Assembly (NCBI GenBank): GCA_014859085.1
Contig: JACUUY010000007.1
Coordinates: forward strand, 1-42,099
Direction: 5' to 3'
Source of the DNA: Caldifarciminota bacterium
Lineage (GTDB): Bacteria > Hydrothermota > Tepidihabitantia > SM23-42
Length of the DNA stretch: 42,099 nt
Positions 7,888 through 17,741 of this stretch are shown in pieces (the first letter of the stretch is position 1; each line of letters begins with the position of its first letter). The notes under the pieces are model-generated. The model made no database searches. It had not been told where the DNA came from and was given only the letters and a program-made list of their open reading frames with translations. The translations under genes and the position numbers were made by a program.

Positions 7888-9138
7888 CTACAATTTTGAA
7901 CGCACTTCGCGCGGGATCGACCGGTAAATCAAGACCGTGAAGATCAGGATCGCCACCAGAAGAACGCCGACGAAACGTATGATCATGAAAGGTAACACGA
8001 CAGTCGATACCACGCCGACCGCGACGGCCCAGATCACGAAGGTGAGGTTTGCGATGAACTCCTTGGTTGCGAAGATCCGGCCGCGTATGCCCTTTGCCAC
8101 TTCTTCCTGGAGGATCGTGTCCTGCGCGATGCCGATGAACGAATAGACGATACCGATGACAAAGGCGACCACGTACAAAAAAAACGGCGAGATGAAGAAC
8201 GGGCCGAGGAGAAAGAAGACGGCGATGAACGCAATGCTGTAGATCAGGATGAGTCCGCGGCTCACGTGGCGGCCGAAATGGCCGATCAATACCGCGCCGC
8301 AAAGCATACCGACGCCGATGATGCCGCCGAGCAGGCCCACGCCCGGCGTGCCCATGTTGAATTCCTGCTGCACGAGATAGATCAGTACCGTGTAGGCGAC
8401 CGCCGACACGAACGGCAGCACGATCACCGAGGTCATGACGAGGATGACCATGCGGTCCCTGAGGAGCAGCAGGCCGAGTTCTTTCAGATCGTTAACAAAA
8501 GTGTTGAAGGATTTTGTCAATTCCCTGGAAAGAGAGAAATCAACGGGTCGCACCGGCTCGAAGAGACTTTTTGCACCCATTGCCAGAACGAGCAGCCCGG
8601 CAATGAGATGGGTCGAGGCGTCGATGAAGAACCCCGCCTGCCAGCCAACCCAGTGGATGAGATAACCGCCGCCCACCATGCCGATGAAAGTCGCGACGCG
8701 CGCCATGGTTACGATAAGGGCGTTGGCCGAGACGATCTGGTCGTACGGCACGAGATCCGGGATCACGCTGTTCTTGGAGGTGTTGTTGAAAAGGTCGAGC
8801 GAGAAGAACAGGACGACCAGTATCCAGATGGGCACGACGCTCTTCGTCAGGACGATGAAGAAAGGCGTGACGAAGATCAGGAGCGCCTGGATCAAGTGGC
8901 ACCGGAACATGATCGTCTGCTTGTTGCCGTGATCGATGAAGACACCGGCAAACGGCGACAGGATCACGATCGGCAGCGAGAATGTGACCGAGAATTCGCT
9001 GAAGGCGGAAATGCGGCCCGGGAACATGACGCCGATCAGGGTAATGATGACCATGTGGGTAAGACGGTCACCCAGCTGCGAGACCGTGTTCGATAGGCCG
9101 AGGAAGAATATACCTCTGCGCCGCAGGAGGTTGAACAT
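7888..9138 (-). CDS. MFS transporter
   Basis: 416 aa, about 12 TM helices, MFS-like loop patterns. Confidence 0.85.
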   Translation of the reverse strand: MFNLLRRRGIFFLGLSNTVSQLGDRLTHMVIITLIGVMFPGRISAFSEFSVTFSLPIVILSPFAGVFIDHGNKQTIMFRCHLIQALLIFVTPFFIVLTKSVVPIWILVVLFFSLDLFNNTSKNSVIPDLVPYDQIVSANALIVTMARVATFIGMVGGGYLIHWVGWQAGFFIDASTHLIAGLLVLAMGAKSLFEPVRPVDFSLSRELTKSFNTFVNDLKELGLLLLRDRMVILVMTSVIVLPFVSAVAYTVLIYLVQQEFNMGTPGVGLLGGIIGVGMLCGAVLIGHFGRHVSRGLILIYSIAFIAVFFLLGPFFISPFFLYVVAFVIGIVYSFIGIAQDTILQEEVAKGIRGRIFATKEFIANLTFVIWAVAVGVVSTVVLPFMIIRFVGVLLVAILIFTVLIYRSIPREVRSKL

Positions 9139-9476
9139 TACAGGGGGATCACGCAGATGAACCGCATGGGCTGGCGCGTATGATTGACGAAACTGTGGTC
9201 TTCGCCGGCCGGCACGAAGATCGCGTCACCTGCTCTGACCGGGATCTGTTCGCGTCCGTTATCGAGGACGCCCTGACCTTCAACGATGAAGATCTCGTGC
9301 TCGGTATCCTCGTGTTGATGGAGCGGTATGATCCCGTCGGGCTGGAGCGTGAACAATCTCATCGCGTACCGCTGAGCGCCCTGATCTTTGCTTATCAGCC
9401 AGCGGACCGTGCACCCTTTTATCCCCGCAAGGCCGGATGGTTCTTCTTTAACTTCGGTGAAATGTCTTTTTATCAT
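9138..9476 (-). CDS. Small cupin-domain protein
   Basis: GIIPLHQHEDTEHEIFIVEGQG...VRAGDAIFVPAGEDHSFVNH cupin motifs. ATG at 9476 preferred over the TTG at 9485. Its stop overlaps the MFS start. Confidence 0.85.
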   Translation of the reverse strand: MIKRHFTEVKEEPSGLAGIKGCTVRWLISKDQGAQRYAMRLFTLQPDGIIPLHQHEDTEHEIFIVEGQGVLDNGREQIPVRAGDAIFVPAGEDHSFVNHTRQPMRFICVIPL

Positions 9477-9584
9477 AATATCCAAGGGTATTCAAAAGGC
9501 GTGCTAAGTCAAGGGTACGACCGGGATAATGCGCATCCCGCCGGTTTGGAGGTTACACGGCAAGTGCTACAACAATATGGATAT

Positions 9585-10823
9585 CTATTCGGTTGTGCTG
9601 AGAAACGGCGACCAGGCCGGCGCATTCGCCGTGATGCCGCTGGTCAGTTTGCGCAGTCTTGACCCGTCCCAGTTCATAGTGTAGAGCTCATACTGGCCAG
9701 TCCGGTTCGATGTGAAGACGATGTGCAAACCGTCTGGTGACCACGACGGCTCTTCATTGTTGCCCAGGTAGGTGAGCCGCAGCGGGCTGAAATCGGTCGG
9801 ATCCGTGACGTATATCTGCTGCGAGTTGTCTTTCTCCCGCGACACGTAGGCAATGATGTCGCCGCGCGGCGACCAGCAAGGCGAAGTGTTGTAATTGCCG
9901 TGAAATGTCAGACGCCGCACGTTGCCGCCGTGCGTGTCCATGACATAGATTTGCGGGTTACCCGAACGGTCCGAGACAAAGGCTATCTCGCGGCTGTTGG
10001 GCGAGAAGGTCGGTGACGTGTCGATCGCCGAGTTGTAGGTCAGCCGGTGCAGCTCGCCGGTGGTGAGGTCGAGGAGATACAACTCGGGATTGCCGTCCTT
10101 GGACAGGCTCATGCATATCTTTGTTCCGTCCGGCGACCAGCAGGGCGCGAAGTTCAGGCCTTTGAACGAAGAGAGCGCCTTGGTCTCGCGGGTTGACAGA
10201 TCCTTGAGATAGATCTTCAAGCGGTCGTCAGTATAGGATGAGAACAGGATACGCGTGCCTTCAGGCGACCAGGCAGGGAAGAGGTTTAAATTATTGTTGC
10301 TCGTGATCGACGCGAAGTTGTAACCGTCGTAGTCGATCATGCCGATCTCCTTGCCAGCTGCGGTCCGGTAGGAGAAAACGATCCGGGTCGAGGCAATGCC
10401 CTTTTCGCCGGTCAGAATGTTGATCACTTCATCCGCGATGGTGTGCGCGGTCCTCCGTGCATCTTCTCTCACCTCATAGCTTCGTTCTGAAATCCTCTCG
10501 CGGCTGTCATAGTCTTCCAGGCGCACAGAGATTTTTTCATTCGCCGCGACCGCCTTGAGGATCACGCTCTCGGTGCCGGTTGCCAGATATGCGGTGTCGG
10601 TGAGGACATCGAAATAGAGGGAGTATTCCAGGTCGTTCTTCAGAACATCCTCGATCACCGCGACCCGGCGTCCGAACTCGCTCCCGGGCGCAGTGGACTG
10701 GAGCACGAAAGGTTCAACGACGAGCCGTATTTTGCCGCCGCCGTAATCGGTGAGCCGCAGATAGACGTCCTGCGCCTGCATCCAGCATGCGGCGGCGAGC
10801 ATGATAGCGGCCAGTCGTCTCAT
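9585..10823 (-). CDS. tolB: Tol-Pal system beta-propeller TolB
   Basis: Repeated FSPNSREIAFVSDRSGNPQIYVMD / WSPDGTKI propeller units; signal peptide; gene context. Confidence 0.93.
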   Translation of the reverse strand: MRRLAAIMLAAACWMQAQDVYLRLTDYGGGKIRLVVEPFVLQSTAPGSEFGRRVAVIEDVLKNDLEYSLYFDVLTDTAYLATGTESVILKAVAANEKISVRLEDYDSRERISERSYEVREDARRTAHTIADEVINILTGEKGIASTRIVFSYRTAAGKEIGMIDYDGYNFASITSNNNLNLFPAWSPEGTRILFSSYTDDRLKIYLKDLSTRETKALSSFKGLNFAPCWSPDGTKICMSLSKDGNPELYLLDLTTGELHRLTYNSAIDTSPTFSPNSREIAFVSDRSGNPQIYVMDTHGGNVRRLTFHGNYNTSPCWSPRGDIIAYVSREKDNSQQIYVTDPTDFSPLRLTYLGNNEEPSWSPDGLHIVFTSNRTGQYELYTMNWDGSRLRKLTSGITANAPAWSPFLSTTE

Positions 10824-11440
10824 CTTGCGGTCAGGAATTCCAGGTGGACTTTCAAATAATCGTCGACGAACTCATCGGGCAGGGGCGGTAGCGATCTCGT
10901 GACAATCACGGCGCGCATCGCGGTTTCGTTGTAGATCTCGTTGCCCGAGGTCTCTTCGAGCCGCACGCCGTATATGTTGCCGTCCTTGTCGACCTCAAAA
11001 TAGATTACGCTTTTGAGTATGACATCCTGGTCGCGAAACGGATTATGCCAGTTCTTGCTGATCCGGTTGAGCAGGATGTTCAGGTAGTACGAGTAAGTGA
11101 AGCCGCGGCCGCTGCCCGTGTAGACCTTCGGCTTTATGTCGGGCAGGCCGGTCTTGACCACTTCTACGGCTTTTTTCTCGACCGGTTTCTTGGCCGGTTC
11201 TACTTTTTTTTCTTCCTTCTTGGGCGGGACTTTCTCTTCTAACTTTTCTTCGGGTATGATCTCGTGTATTTCTTCGGCCGGTTGTTCAGGGCTGATCACC
11301 CTGGGTTGGGGCAGGGGAGCAAGGCTGACCCTGTAGACCTCCAGGTTCGGCATTGGCTGTAGATGGGCGCGGCCCGATATGAATATGGCGGACAAGACCA
11401 CGCCGTGCAGCACAACAGACATAATGTGGAAGCGGTTCAT
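10820..11440 (-). CDS. tolA: TonB/TolA-family energy transducer
   Basis: N-terminal TM, Pro/Glu/Lys-rich linker (EKVPPKKEEKKVEPAKKPVEKK), TonB-like C-terminus; ATGA overlap with tolB. Confidence 0.8.
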   Translation of the reverse strand: MNRFHIMSVVLHGVVLSAIFISGRAHLQPMPNLEVYRVSLAPLPQPRVISPEQPAEEIHEIIPEEKLEEKVPPKKEEKKVEPAKKPVEKKAVEVVKTGLPDIKPKVYTGSGRGFTYSYYLNILLNRISKNWHNPFRDQDVILKSVIYFEVDKDGNIYGVRLEETSGNEIYNETAMRAVIVTRSLPPLPDEFVDDYLKVHLEFLTAR

Positions 11441-11832
11441 CCCTGCGGTATTTCAGCCACCAGCCCCAGTTCTTTGACACCCGCCTTGCGCATCCGGCCC
11501 ACGATCTCCACGACGAAGCCGTAGTCGACCTCTTTGTCCGCGCGTAGGTAGATGATGATGTTGGGCGGTTTACTGCTCAGGATCTGACGGATCCTCGTCT
11601 CAAAGTCGTCGATGGCGACCCGGTCATTATCGACGAATATCTCCTTTTCCTTGTTTATCGAAACCGTCACGCCCTCTTCATCGTGGGGCAGGGAAGCATC
11701 AGTGCGGGGCAGGTTGACATCTATGCCCGGTGTCATCATCGGCGCGGTGATGATGAATATGACGAGCAGCGTGATGCTGACGTCGGCCAGCGATGTCATA
11801 TTGATCTCGGAAATCAACCCCTTGTTGTTCAT
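11437..11832 (-). CDS. tolR: ExbD/TolR family protein
   Basis: EINMTSLADVSITLLVIFIITAPMMTPGIDVNLP. Confidence 0.93.
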   Translation of the reverse strand: MNNKGLISEINMTSLADVSITLLVIFIITAPMMTPGIDVNLPRTDASLPHDEEGVTVSINKEKEIFVDNDRVAIDDFETRIRQILSSKPPNIIIYLRADKEVDYGFVVEIVGRMRKAGVKELGLVAEIPQG

Positions 11833-12533
11833 TGGGACAGAGTGAGCAACTCCTTGCGGAGGTTGGCATAGATTTCGCTGATGAATTTGTCGAGTTCGTT
11901 GCTGAAATTATTGGTGCGGCTTCTGAATATATTGTAGAAGATCAGCGCCGGGATCGCGACGAGCAGCCCGTACACCGTCGTGATCAGGGCGTCAGAAATG
12001 CCGGGCGCGACGATCGTGATGTGCGCCGAGCCGCGGGCGCGGATCTCCAGGAACGCCAGCATGATGCCCCATACGGTTCCCAGCAGTCCCAGGAACGGGC
12101 TCACGCTGACGAACGTGCTCAAGGCCGGCAGGGAAGCCTCCAGGCGCGCGATCTCGTCGGTCTTCGTTCGCTCCATGGCCAGGCGGACGTTGTCGCTGAG
12201 TTCATTGATGAAGGTGTGTTCTTTCGGCGTTTCCTTTTGATGCATAAGATGCGCGCTGACCCGCACTTTCAGCCGCTTGAACTCTTCGAGCCCGCTGGCG
12301 AGAATGCGGCCGCAGGGGTTATCGGTGAGCTGAATGCCGAAGTTACCCCATTCTTTCATTTCCTTGTGGAAGGCGTAATTCGCCATAAACCGGTTGGTGC
12401 TCCGCCTGACCTTGCCGAAATCGAAGAGTTTCTTGAGGAAGATCCCCCAGGACCATATCGAAAAAATAACGAGAATGACCATTATGGTCTGAGCCGCCGT
12501 GCTCGACTCAATGAAGATCCTGAATATGTTCAT
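11829..12533 (-). CDS. tolQ: MotA/TolQ/ExbB proton channel family protein
   Basis: FVSVSPFLGLLGTVWGIMLAFLEI...ISDALITTVYGLLVAIPALIFYN. Confidence 0.93.
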   Translation of the reverse strand: MNIFRIFIESSTAAQTIMVILVIFSIWSWGIFLKKLFDFGKVRRSTNRFMANYAFHKEMKEWGNFGIQLTDNPCGRILASGLEEFKRLKVRVSAHLMHQKETPKEHTFINELSDNVRLAMERTKTDEIARLEASLPALSTFVSVSPFLGLLGTVWGIMLAFLEIRARGSAHITIVAPGISDALITTVYGLLVAIPALIFYNIFRSRTNNFSNELDKFISEIYANLRKELLTLSQ

Positions 12534-12535
12534 TA

Positions 12536-13246
12536 TTATTCTAGTTTATCCCGGGCCAGAGCCGCTTCCGGTGAATTGGGGAAGTCTTTAATCACCTGAT
12601 TGTAATAGAAGCGCGCGGTCTTGGTGTCCTTGCCCTGCTCGTAGATGAGCCCCATGCGGTAGAGCGCGGTCGGCACGCGCGTGCTCTTCGGATATTTGCC
12701 CAGCAATTCCTGGAACGCATCGACCGCTTTCTGCAACTGGCCGAGCGCGGCGTATGATTCACCGATCCAGTAAAGAGCATTATCGACGAGCGGGCCGTCC
12801 GCGGCCGCTTTCTGGTATGCCCGGAATCCGTCGATCGCCTCCTGGTAATCGCCCTTCACGTAGTTCTTGTAGGCGGATTCGTACAGGACGCGGCTTTCCG
12901 GGCTGACCTGCGCGATGGCTTCGGAATCGGCGACCGCCCGTTGAGCCGGGCCGATCTTGCTGTAGAGCTGGCTGATCTGCGTTTCCGATTCGCCCAGCCG
13001 GTCATTGAGCATGTCGAATTTCCGGCTCAGTTCATTGGTCTTTGTATAGAGATCGGTGCGCAGCTGTGCGATCTCGACGGTCTGCGCAACGATCAGGCTG
13101 TCCATCTTCCTGGTGTAGTATCTCAGGCTGTCGAGCTGCCAGCCGTAGTTGTTGAAACGCTGGCGGCTTAAGCAACTCGTGCTGGTAGTAGCTACCAGCA
13201 CGAGCAATAGTAAAGGTAGAGAAACGCGCGGCATTCTCATCCGCAT
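12536..13246 (-). CDS. ybgF: Tol-Pal associated TPR lipoprotein YbgF/CpoB-like
   Basis: Lipoprotein signal LLLLVLVATTSTSC, coiled coil, TPR repeats (VLYESAYKNYVKGDYQEAIDGF). Start revised from 13513 to avoid antisense-frame overlap with pal. Confidence 0.85.
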   Translation of the reverse strand: MRMRMPRVSLPLLLLVLVATTSTSCLSRQRFNNYGWQLDSLRYYTRKMDSLIVAQTVEIAQLRTDLYTKTNELSRKFDMLNDRLGESETQISQLYSKIGPAQRAVADSEAIAQVSPESRVLYESAYKNYVKGDYQEAIDGFRAYQKAAADGPLVDNALYWIGESYAALGQLQKAVDAFQELLGKYPKSTRVPTALYRMGLIYEQGKDTKTARFYYNQVIKDFPNSPEAALARDKLE

Positions 13247-13274
13247 TAGTGGAGACCGTGCTTCGTGTCCGCTA

Positions 13275-13733
13275 TTATCTCCTGAATTCACACCTGCGGT
13301 TCTGTTCGAGCACTTTCGGGTCAAGCGGTCTCTCTTCACCGTAACTGACCGTGGAAAGCCGTGCTGAAGACACGCCGAGCATGACCAGATAGTCGTGCGC
13401 CGCTTTGGCGCGCCGCTCGCCCAGTGCAAGATTGTATTCGGCGGTGCCGATCTCGCAGCAATGGCCTTCGATCGTGATATTGGCTTCCGGGTAGAGTTGA
13501 AGCATCTGCGCATTCTTCTTCAACGCTTCGGCCGCATCGGCGCGGATGTCGGATTTGTCAAAGTCGAAGAAAATGCGCTGCATCTCGAACGGCGGCCGGG
13601 TCGGCTCCTCAACTATTATCTCAGGGGGAGCTTCTTCGACTTCTTCGACAGGCTGTACCACTTGTTTCTTCGGGCACCCCATCACCATCAGCAAAGCAAT
13701 GATTATTGGTAAGCCCAGCTTCACGTAGCGCAT
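13275..13733 (-). CDS. pal: Peptidoglycan-associated lipoprotein Pal (OmpA-like)
   Basis: Lipobox LLMVMGC; IFFDFDKSDIRADAAEALKKNAQML...ITIEGHCCEIGTAEYNLALGERRA. Confidence 0.92.
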   Translation of the reverse strand: MRYVKLGLPIIIALLMVMGCPKKQVVQPVEEVEEAPPEIIVEEPTRPPFEMQRIFFDFDKSDIRADAAEALKKNAQMLQLYPEANITIEGHCCEIGTAEYNLALGERRAKAAHDYLVMLGVSSARLSTVSYGEERPLDPKVLEQNRRCEFRR

Positions 13734-13766
13734 AAAACCTCCTGTTTTGGTGCTTGCCTCAACACC

Positions 13767-13794
13767 ATTATAACTAAGATAAGCATATTGTCAA
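13767..13794 (-). promoter_or_regulatory. Promoter TTGACA-N16-TATAAT for the pal-tol operon
   Basis: Minus strand: TTGACA 13794-13789, TATAAT 13772-13767; AGGAGG precedes the pal ATG. Confidence 0.8.
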
Positions 13795-13901
13795 GCAAAA
13801 GCGTCCGCGAATGCGCAGGCGTTAGGATCGGGACCGGTGAATTGTGTGGCGCGCCTGTTCGGTCCGCGCCGCAATGTTCAGAGCCAGGGACTGATCACCG
13901 G

Positions 13902-16900
13902 TCAGAACGAGCCGGTTATCTTCGCCGACATCAGATGGGTTGTCGACGCGCGGATCAGCATGTTCGCTTCGTAGTCGATCTGCAGGTACAGGAATGCGAG
14001 CATATTCAGATATACGCTGCAGCCCGGGATGAGCGAGTTGCTGATGCCGCTCGTGGATTTCTCCTGCCGCCGTGCGGCGAGGCCGACATTCACGTACGAC
14101 CGGCGGCCGAACCTCATAAGGGTTTCCGCGCGGATGCTCGCTTCCGAATCCCCGGTCTGAACCGTCGCGTAATCATTTCTGGCAACCCGCAGATTCCCGC
14201 TCAGTTTAGTCCGCAGCGCAGCCGACCACGGTTTTGTCCACTCCAGATACGTGTTTGTTGTGGTCTGCACGGGATAGAGCCGGCTCTCGGTCCGGCTGAA
14301 GACGGCGGCCAGCAGGCCGACCCGTGCCAGCTCGTACTCGGCTCTTATTTCATCCGCGTACGTTATCCGGAGAACGGGCGCGGCAAAACGTCCGCTGCCG
14401 CTGTTGTTGACCGTACGTTTGAGCTGCAGGCTGAGATTGGCGAATGGCAGGAGGAATATCTTGGCGTAGGTGCTGTGCAGGTCGGTGAGCGTTGCGATGT
14501 TGTCCTCAACCGGGTTCAGGACGAGAAGGGGCAGCGTGCGGTCCCGCGCCAGGTCATCGAGATACTCGTCAAAATTGCGGCCGCGGCCAAACGACAGATT
14601 GACGACGCTGAGCGGCGCGTACCAGCGTCCGGGCGCGATATTCAGGTTGTTCAGCAAATACGTGCGGACCGACATGTCTTTTGATGGAGCAAGGAAGAAT
14701 GTCTCACGCTTGTGCTGGTAATTGCCGGTGTAACTAAGTCCGGGCACTGCATCGAAATTGAGCGCAAGGCGGACCTCGTTCTCGTCCTTTTCCCGGTCGT
14801 CTTCGCGGCTGCGGCGGATACCGTGCGCGTAGAGATCGATGGATACCGGCAGGCGCAGCGCCGCATTGGCCGTGACCGTGTAGTCGAAGACGCGCTTGCG
14901 GTCTTCGCCGCCGAAATCGAAGAGATCATCGCGCATTGACGATGCGAGCCGGATCCTGTTGCCGGAGAGCTGGAGCGCGTAGTTCGCGTTGCCCTGGATA
15001 CGGAAATTCTCGTGGTCCGGCAGTACATTCCGCGCAATGAGCAGCGAGCCGTTCGGCCACGCCGGGTTCAGGTATGCGATCATCCCGGATATATGATCGG
15101 TCCGGTTCGGCTCGTTCAGGGAATCGACGAGCGACTCCCGGCGCAGGCTCGCTTTCAAACGCACATGATCGAGCGGCTCGATGCCCAACGATACCGCGCC
15201 GCTATGCTCGATGCGGCCGTATGGCCGCTCGTTCAGGCCGAAGGCTTCAAAGCCGTCTGACCAACCGCGGTAGTTCGCGTTCAGGGTGAGCGCCCGGTAG
15301 TTGGCAACGAGCAGATGATCCTGTGCATGATCCTTATCGTCGTTGACCGCGATCTGAGGCACGAGCATTATCGAGTTATCGGCCGGGCCGCTCTGATATT
15401 TGCCGGAGAGATGGAAGATGTTCTCACCGGCAACTGCGCTGTAGCCGGGCGCTATATTGATCCTTTCGCCGATCTCGAGGTTCGGCTGGACCGAATAGAA
15501 GGGGTCGGTGCGTGTCTTCTCGATCGAGATGTACTGCACTTCGACTTCGCTGAAATCGGAGACCACGCTCTCGCTCAGGAACAGAACGATGCCCGATGTG
15601 TAGTCGATGCTGTAGTGGTCGTTGCGGGCCATCAGCGCGCCGTCCACGAAGACTTTTTCACTGCCGATCATTACCGGCCTGGCGCTGAGCGAATAGAAGA
15701 CCGACTGGGTAAAGAAGCGGTAATCCATCGTGTACGCATGAAGCTGCTGTTCGTATACCGCGTCCGGGAAGGGCCGTCCATCGGGAAAGGTCAGGTAGCC
15801 AAGGCGGTAATTGACGAATTCCGGGTCGACGAGCCCGTCATCGTCGTTGTCGATCCCGAAATCGCCCAGAGAATGGGCCGTGCCCAGGGTATCGAGGATG
15901 CAGAGCTCCAGCGACCCGGGTACAATGTTGGGCCCGAGCGCGTATATGTTGACGAGCAGGTTATCGCGCACGAGATCGGACTGGATGACGAATTCCTGCC
16001 CGTTGATCCACAGGACGATGATGTCGTCATCGCCGGCCGGGTTGAGAAGCGCTATGATGCCCCTATCGTGGTCGATATAGTAACCGATACCGTTGACCAG
16101 CGGGTCAAAATCTCCGGTGATCCCGGCGACCGTGAACCCGATCCGCGTATCGATCTCGTTCGTTTCGGCCATGCGGTCGTCAATGAATACCGTGTCCGAG
16201 CCGTTACGGTCGACCAGATAGATTCCCGGTATTTTGTAGAACGCGTTCTTCGCGTAGTCGATATCCATCACCGTGTTCTCCTGCTCGAACGAACGGCCGT
16301 AGAAGAAATCGTTCTGGTGGCTCGATTTCAGCTGCCCGGCCTGGAGCATGACGCTCTGGCCGCGGTGGCGCAGTCTTGCGTTCGCGCCGAATGTCGAGAA
16401 TGCGGGCACGAGTTTGAATTCGTAGTACTCGGATTCGATGAAACCGCCGTTGGCGCGGTAGAGAAAGTCAGGCTCGAGGCCGCGGTAGCCGAAGCCGTAC
16501 AGGGTATCTTCTTTGTTCGTGTCATCATAGTAGGCCGCCAGCGTCCGGGCGCTCGCGTGCTGGCCAAGCAGCCGGAGGTTTAGCGTCGAGTAATCCCGCC
16601 AGTAAACGCTGTCCGTCACGACGCTCGATACGGAGTAGTACGTCCTACCCTGCAGCTTCAGGTCGAGGTCAGGCATCGCGCCGAAGTGCAGGCCCGCCTC
16701 GTCGTAGCGCAGGATCCTCGTGCCCAATGCACTGACCGGTTCCAGCTCCTCGACCTGCCAGATACGCGTGTTTTTATTATAGTACTGTATCGCATCATGC
16801 CCGATCGCCAGGATATGGTTCGCGGCTTCATAAGCATCGATTATCGTATCGTTGAACATGCCGCTGGCGCGGTTGTGGATAACACGCGTCTTCTCGGTCC

Positions 16901-17741
16901 AGTCGTAGAGCGCCAAACCCTGGTCCGTGGCGAAGGCGATGCAGTTTGAAATTCTTGAACTGACCGATATCCCGCTGATCGTGCCCAGCCCCCCGGCTTC
17001 AACGAACGCGCCCCAGCGGTTGGTCGCCGGATTGTACAGATAGACCCGGCCGCCGCTGACCACGAAGAGCGAATCGTCCACGTTTGCGTAGTCATCGACC
17101 GGGAGCGCCGCGTGTTCGGCCCACGATCCGGTATTTCTTTCGTAGGCGACGAACCCGTCGTCGGCCAGGAACCAGATCCTCGATTTCGTGTTGATTATGT
17201 GGTAAAAGCCGTGCTTTGACGCTGCTTGCATTTCCTCGATGCGCGCGAATTCATGGTCGTACCGGCGGATGGACTGGTGGGCAGCGATCCAGAGATAGTT
17301 CTGATCATGAAGGATGTCCTGCGCCGGCATTCCGTCGACCGTTTCCCATGTCTCCGTAAACTTGTCAAATCTATGCAGGCCTGAATCACCGGCGACCCAT
17401 ACATATTGGTCGTCGAAGGCGAGGCCGTTGACCCGGCCGGGGATCTCGTACGCCCGCCAGTCTGCGAGCCGGATGTCGGCCGATGCCAGACCGCTCCCGG
17501 TTGCGGCCCAGAGAATACCCTGATCGATCCCCAGAACGTGGACCTCATTATCAGGCAGGCCGTGGGCGGTCGTGATACTCTTCCAGGTCGTCGCATTGCG
17601 GTCAAAGGTATAGATCCCGGACTCCGTCGTCACAAAAATGTATTCGGACGCGTAGCGCAGGTCCATGCCGTCGAGTATCACCGGATTGCGCGCGATCTGC
17701 TTCTGTGAGAAGCCGAAAAAGAAGAGTAAGAGCGGGATCAA
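13902..17741 (-). CDS. Large exported protein: N-terminal beta-propeller-like region, long C-terminal barrel-like region
   Basis: About 1280 aa. TTG start at 17741 overlaps the polyferredoxin stop (TTGA) and opens a signal peptide (IPLLLFFFGFSQKQIA). Propeller-like repeats (GIDQGILWAATGSGLASADI); C-terminus of alternating aromatic strands. Confidence 0.75.
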   Translation of the reverse strand: MIPLLLFFFGFSQKQIARNPVILDGMDLRYASEYIFVTTESGIYTFDRNATTWKSITTAHGLPDNEVHVLGIDQGILWAATGSGLASADIRLADWRAYEIPGRVNGLAFDDQYVWVAGDSGLHRFDKFTETWETVDGMPAQDILHDQNYLWIAAHQSIRRYDHEFARIEEMQAASKHGFYHIINTKSRIWFLADDGFVAYERNTGSWAEHAALPVDDYANVDDSLFVVSGGRVYLYNPATNRWGAFVEAGGLGTISGISVSSRISNCIAFATDQGLALYDWTEKTRVIHNRASGMFNDTIIDAYEAANHILAIGHDAIQYYNKNTRIWQVEELEPVSALGTRILRYDEAGLHFGAMPDLDLKLQGRTYYSVSSVVTDSVYWRDYSTLNLRLLGQHASARTLAAYYDDTNKEDTLYGFGYRGLEPDFLYRANGGFIESEYYEFKLVPAFSTFGANARLRHRGQSVMLQAGQLKSSHQNDFFYGRSFEQENTVMDIDYAKNAFYKIPGIYLVDRNGSDTVFIDDRMAETNEIDTRIGFTVAGITGDFDPLVNGIGYYIDHDRGIIALLNPAGDDDIIVLWINGQEFVIQSDLVRDNLLVNIYALGPNIVPGSLELCILDTLGTAHSLGDFGIDNDDDGLVDPEFVNYRLGYLTFPDGRPFPDAVYEQQLHAYTMDYRFFTQSVFYSLSARPVMIGSEKVFVDGALMARNDHYSIDYTSGIVLFLSESVVSDFSEVEVQYISIEKTRTDPFYSVQPNLEIGERINIAPGYSAVAGENIFHLSGKYQSGPADNSIMLVPQIAVNDDKDHAQDHLLVANYRALTLNANYRGWSDGFEAFGLNERPYGRIEHSGAVSLGIEPLDHVRLKASLRRESLVDSLNEPNRTDHISGMIAYLNPAWPNGSLLIARNVLPDHENFRIQGNANYALQLSGNRIRLASSMRDDLFDFGGEDRKRVFDYTVTANAALRLPVSIDLYAHGIRRSREDDREKDENEVRLALNFDAVPGLSYTGNYQHKRETFFLAPSKDMSVRTYLLNNLNIAPGRWYAPLSVVNLSFGRGRNFDEYLDDLARDRTLPLLVLNPVEDNIATLTDLHSTYAKIFLLPFANLSLQLKRTVNNSGSGRFAAPVLRITYADEIRAEYELARVGLLAAVFSRTESRLYPVQTTTNTYLEWTKPWSAALRTKLSGNLRVARNDYATVQTGDSEASIRAETLMRFGRRSYVNVGLAARRQEKSTSGISNSLIPGCSVYLNMLAFLYLQIDYEANMLIRASTTHLMSAKITGSF

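Noticed and set aside
8266-9096. 276-aa plus-strand ORF opposite the MFS gene
   Set aside because: Charged, repetitive antisense translation with no domain. The minus frame is a clear transporter.
9476-9516. TTGACT-N16-TACCCT upstream of the cupin as another leaderless promoter
   Set aside because: The -10 match is poor, so I did not count it with the others.
15315-16583. 422-aa plus-strand ORF inside the giant minus-strand gene
   Set aside because: Antisense shadow ORF with His/Arg/Asp/Val-rich low-complexity character. The minus frame carries the signal peptide and repeats.
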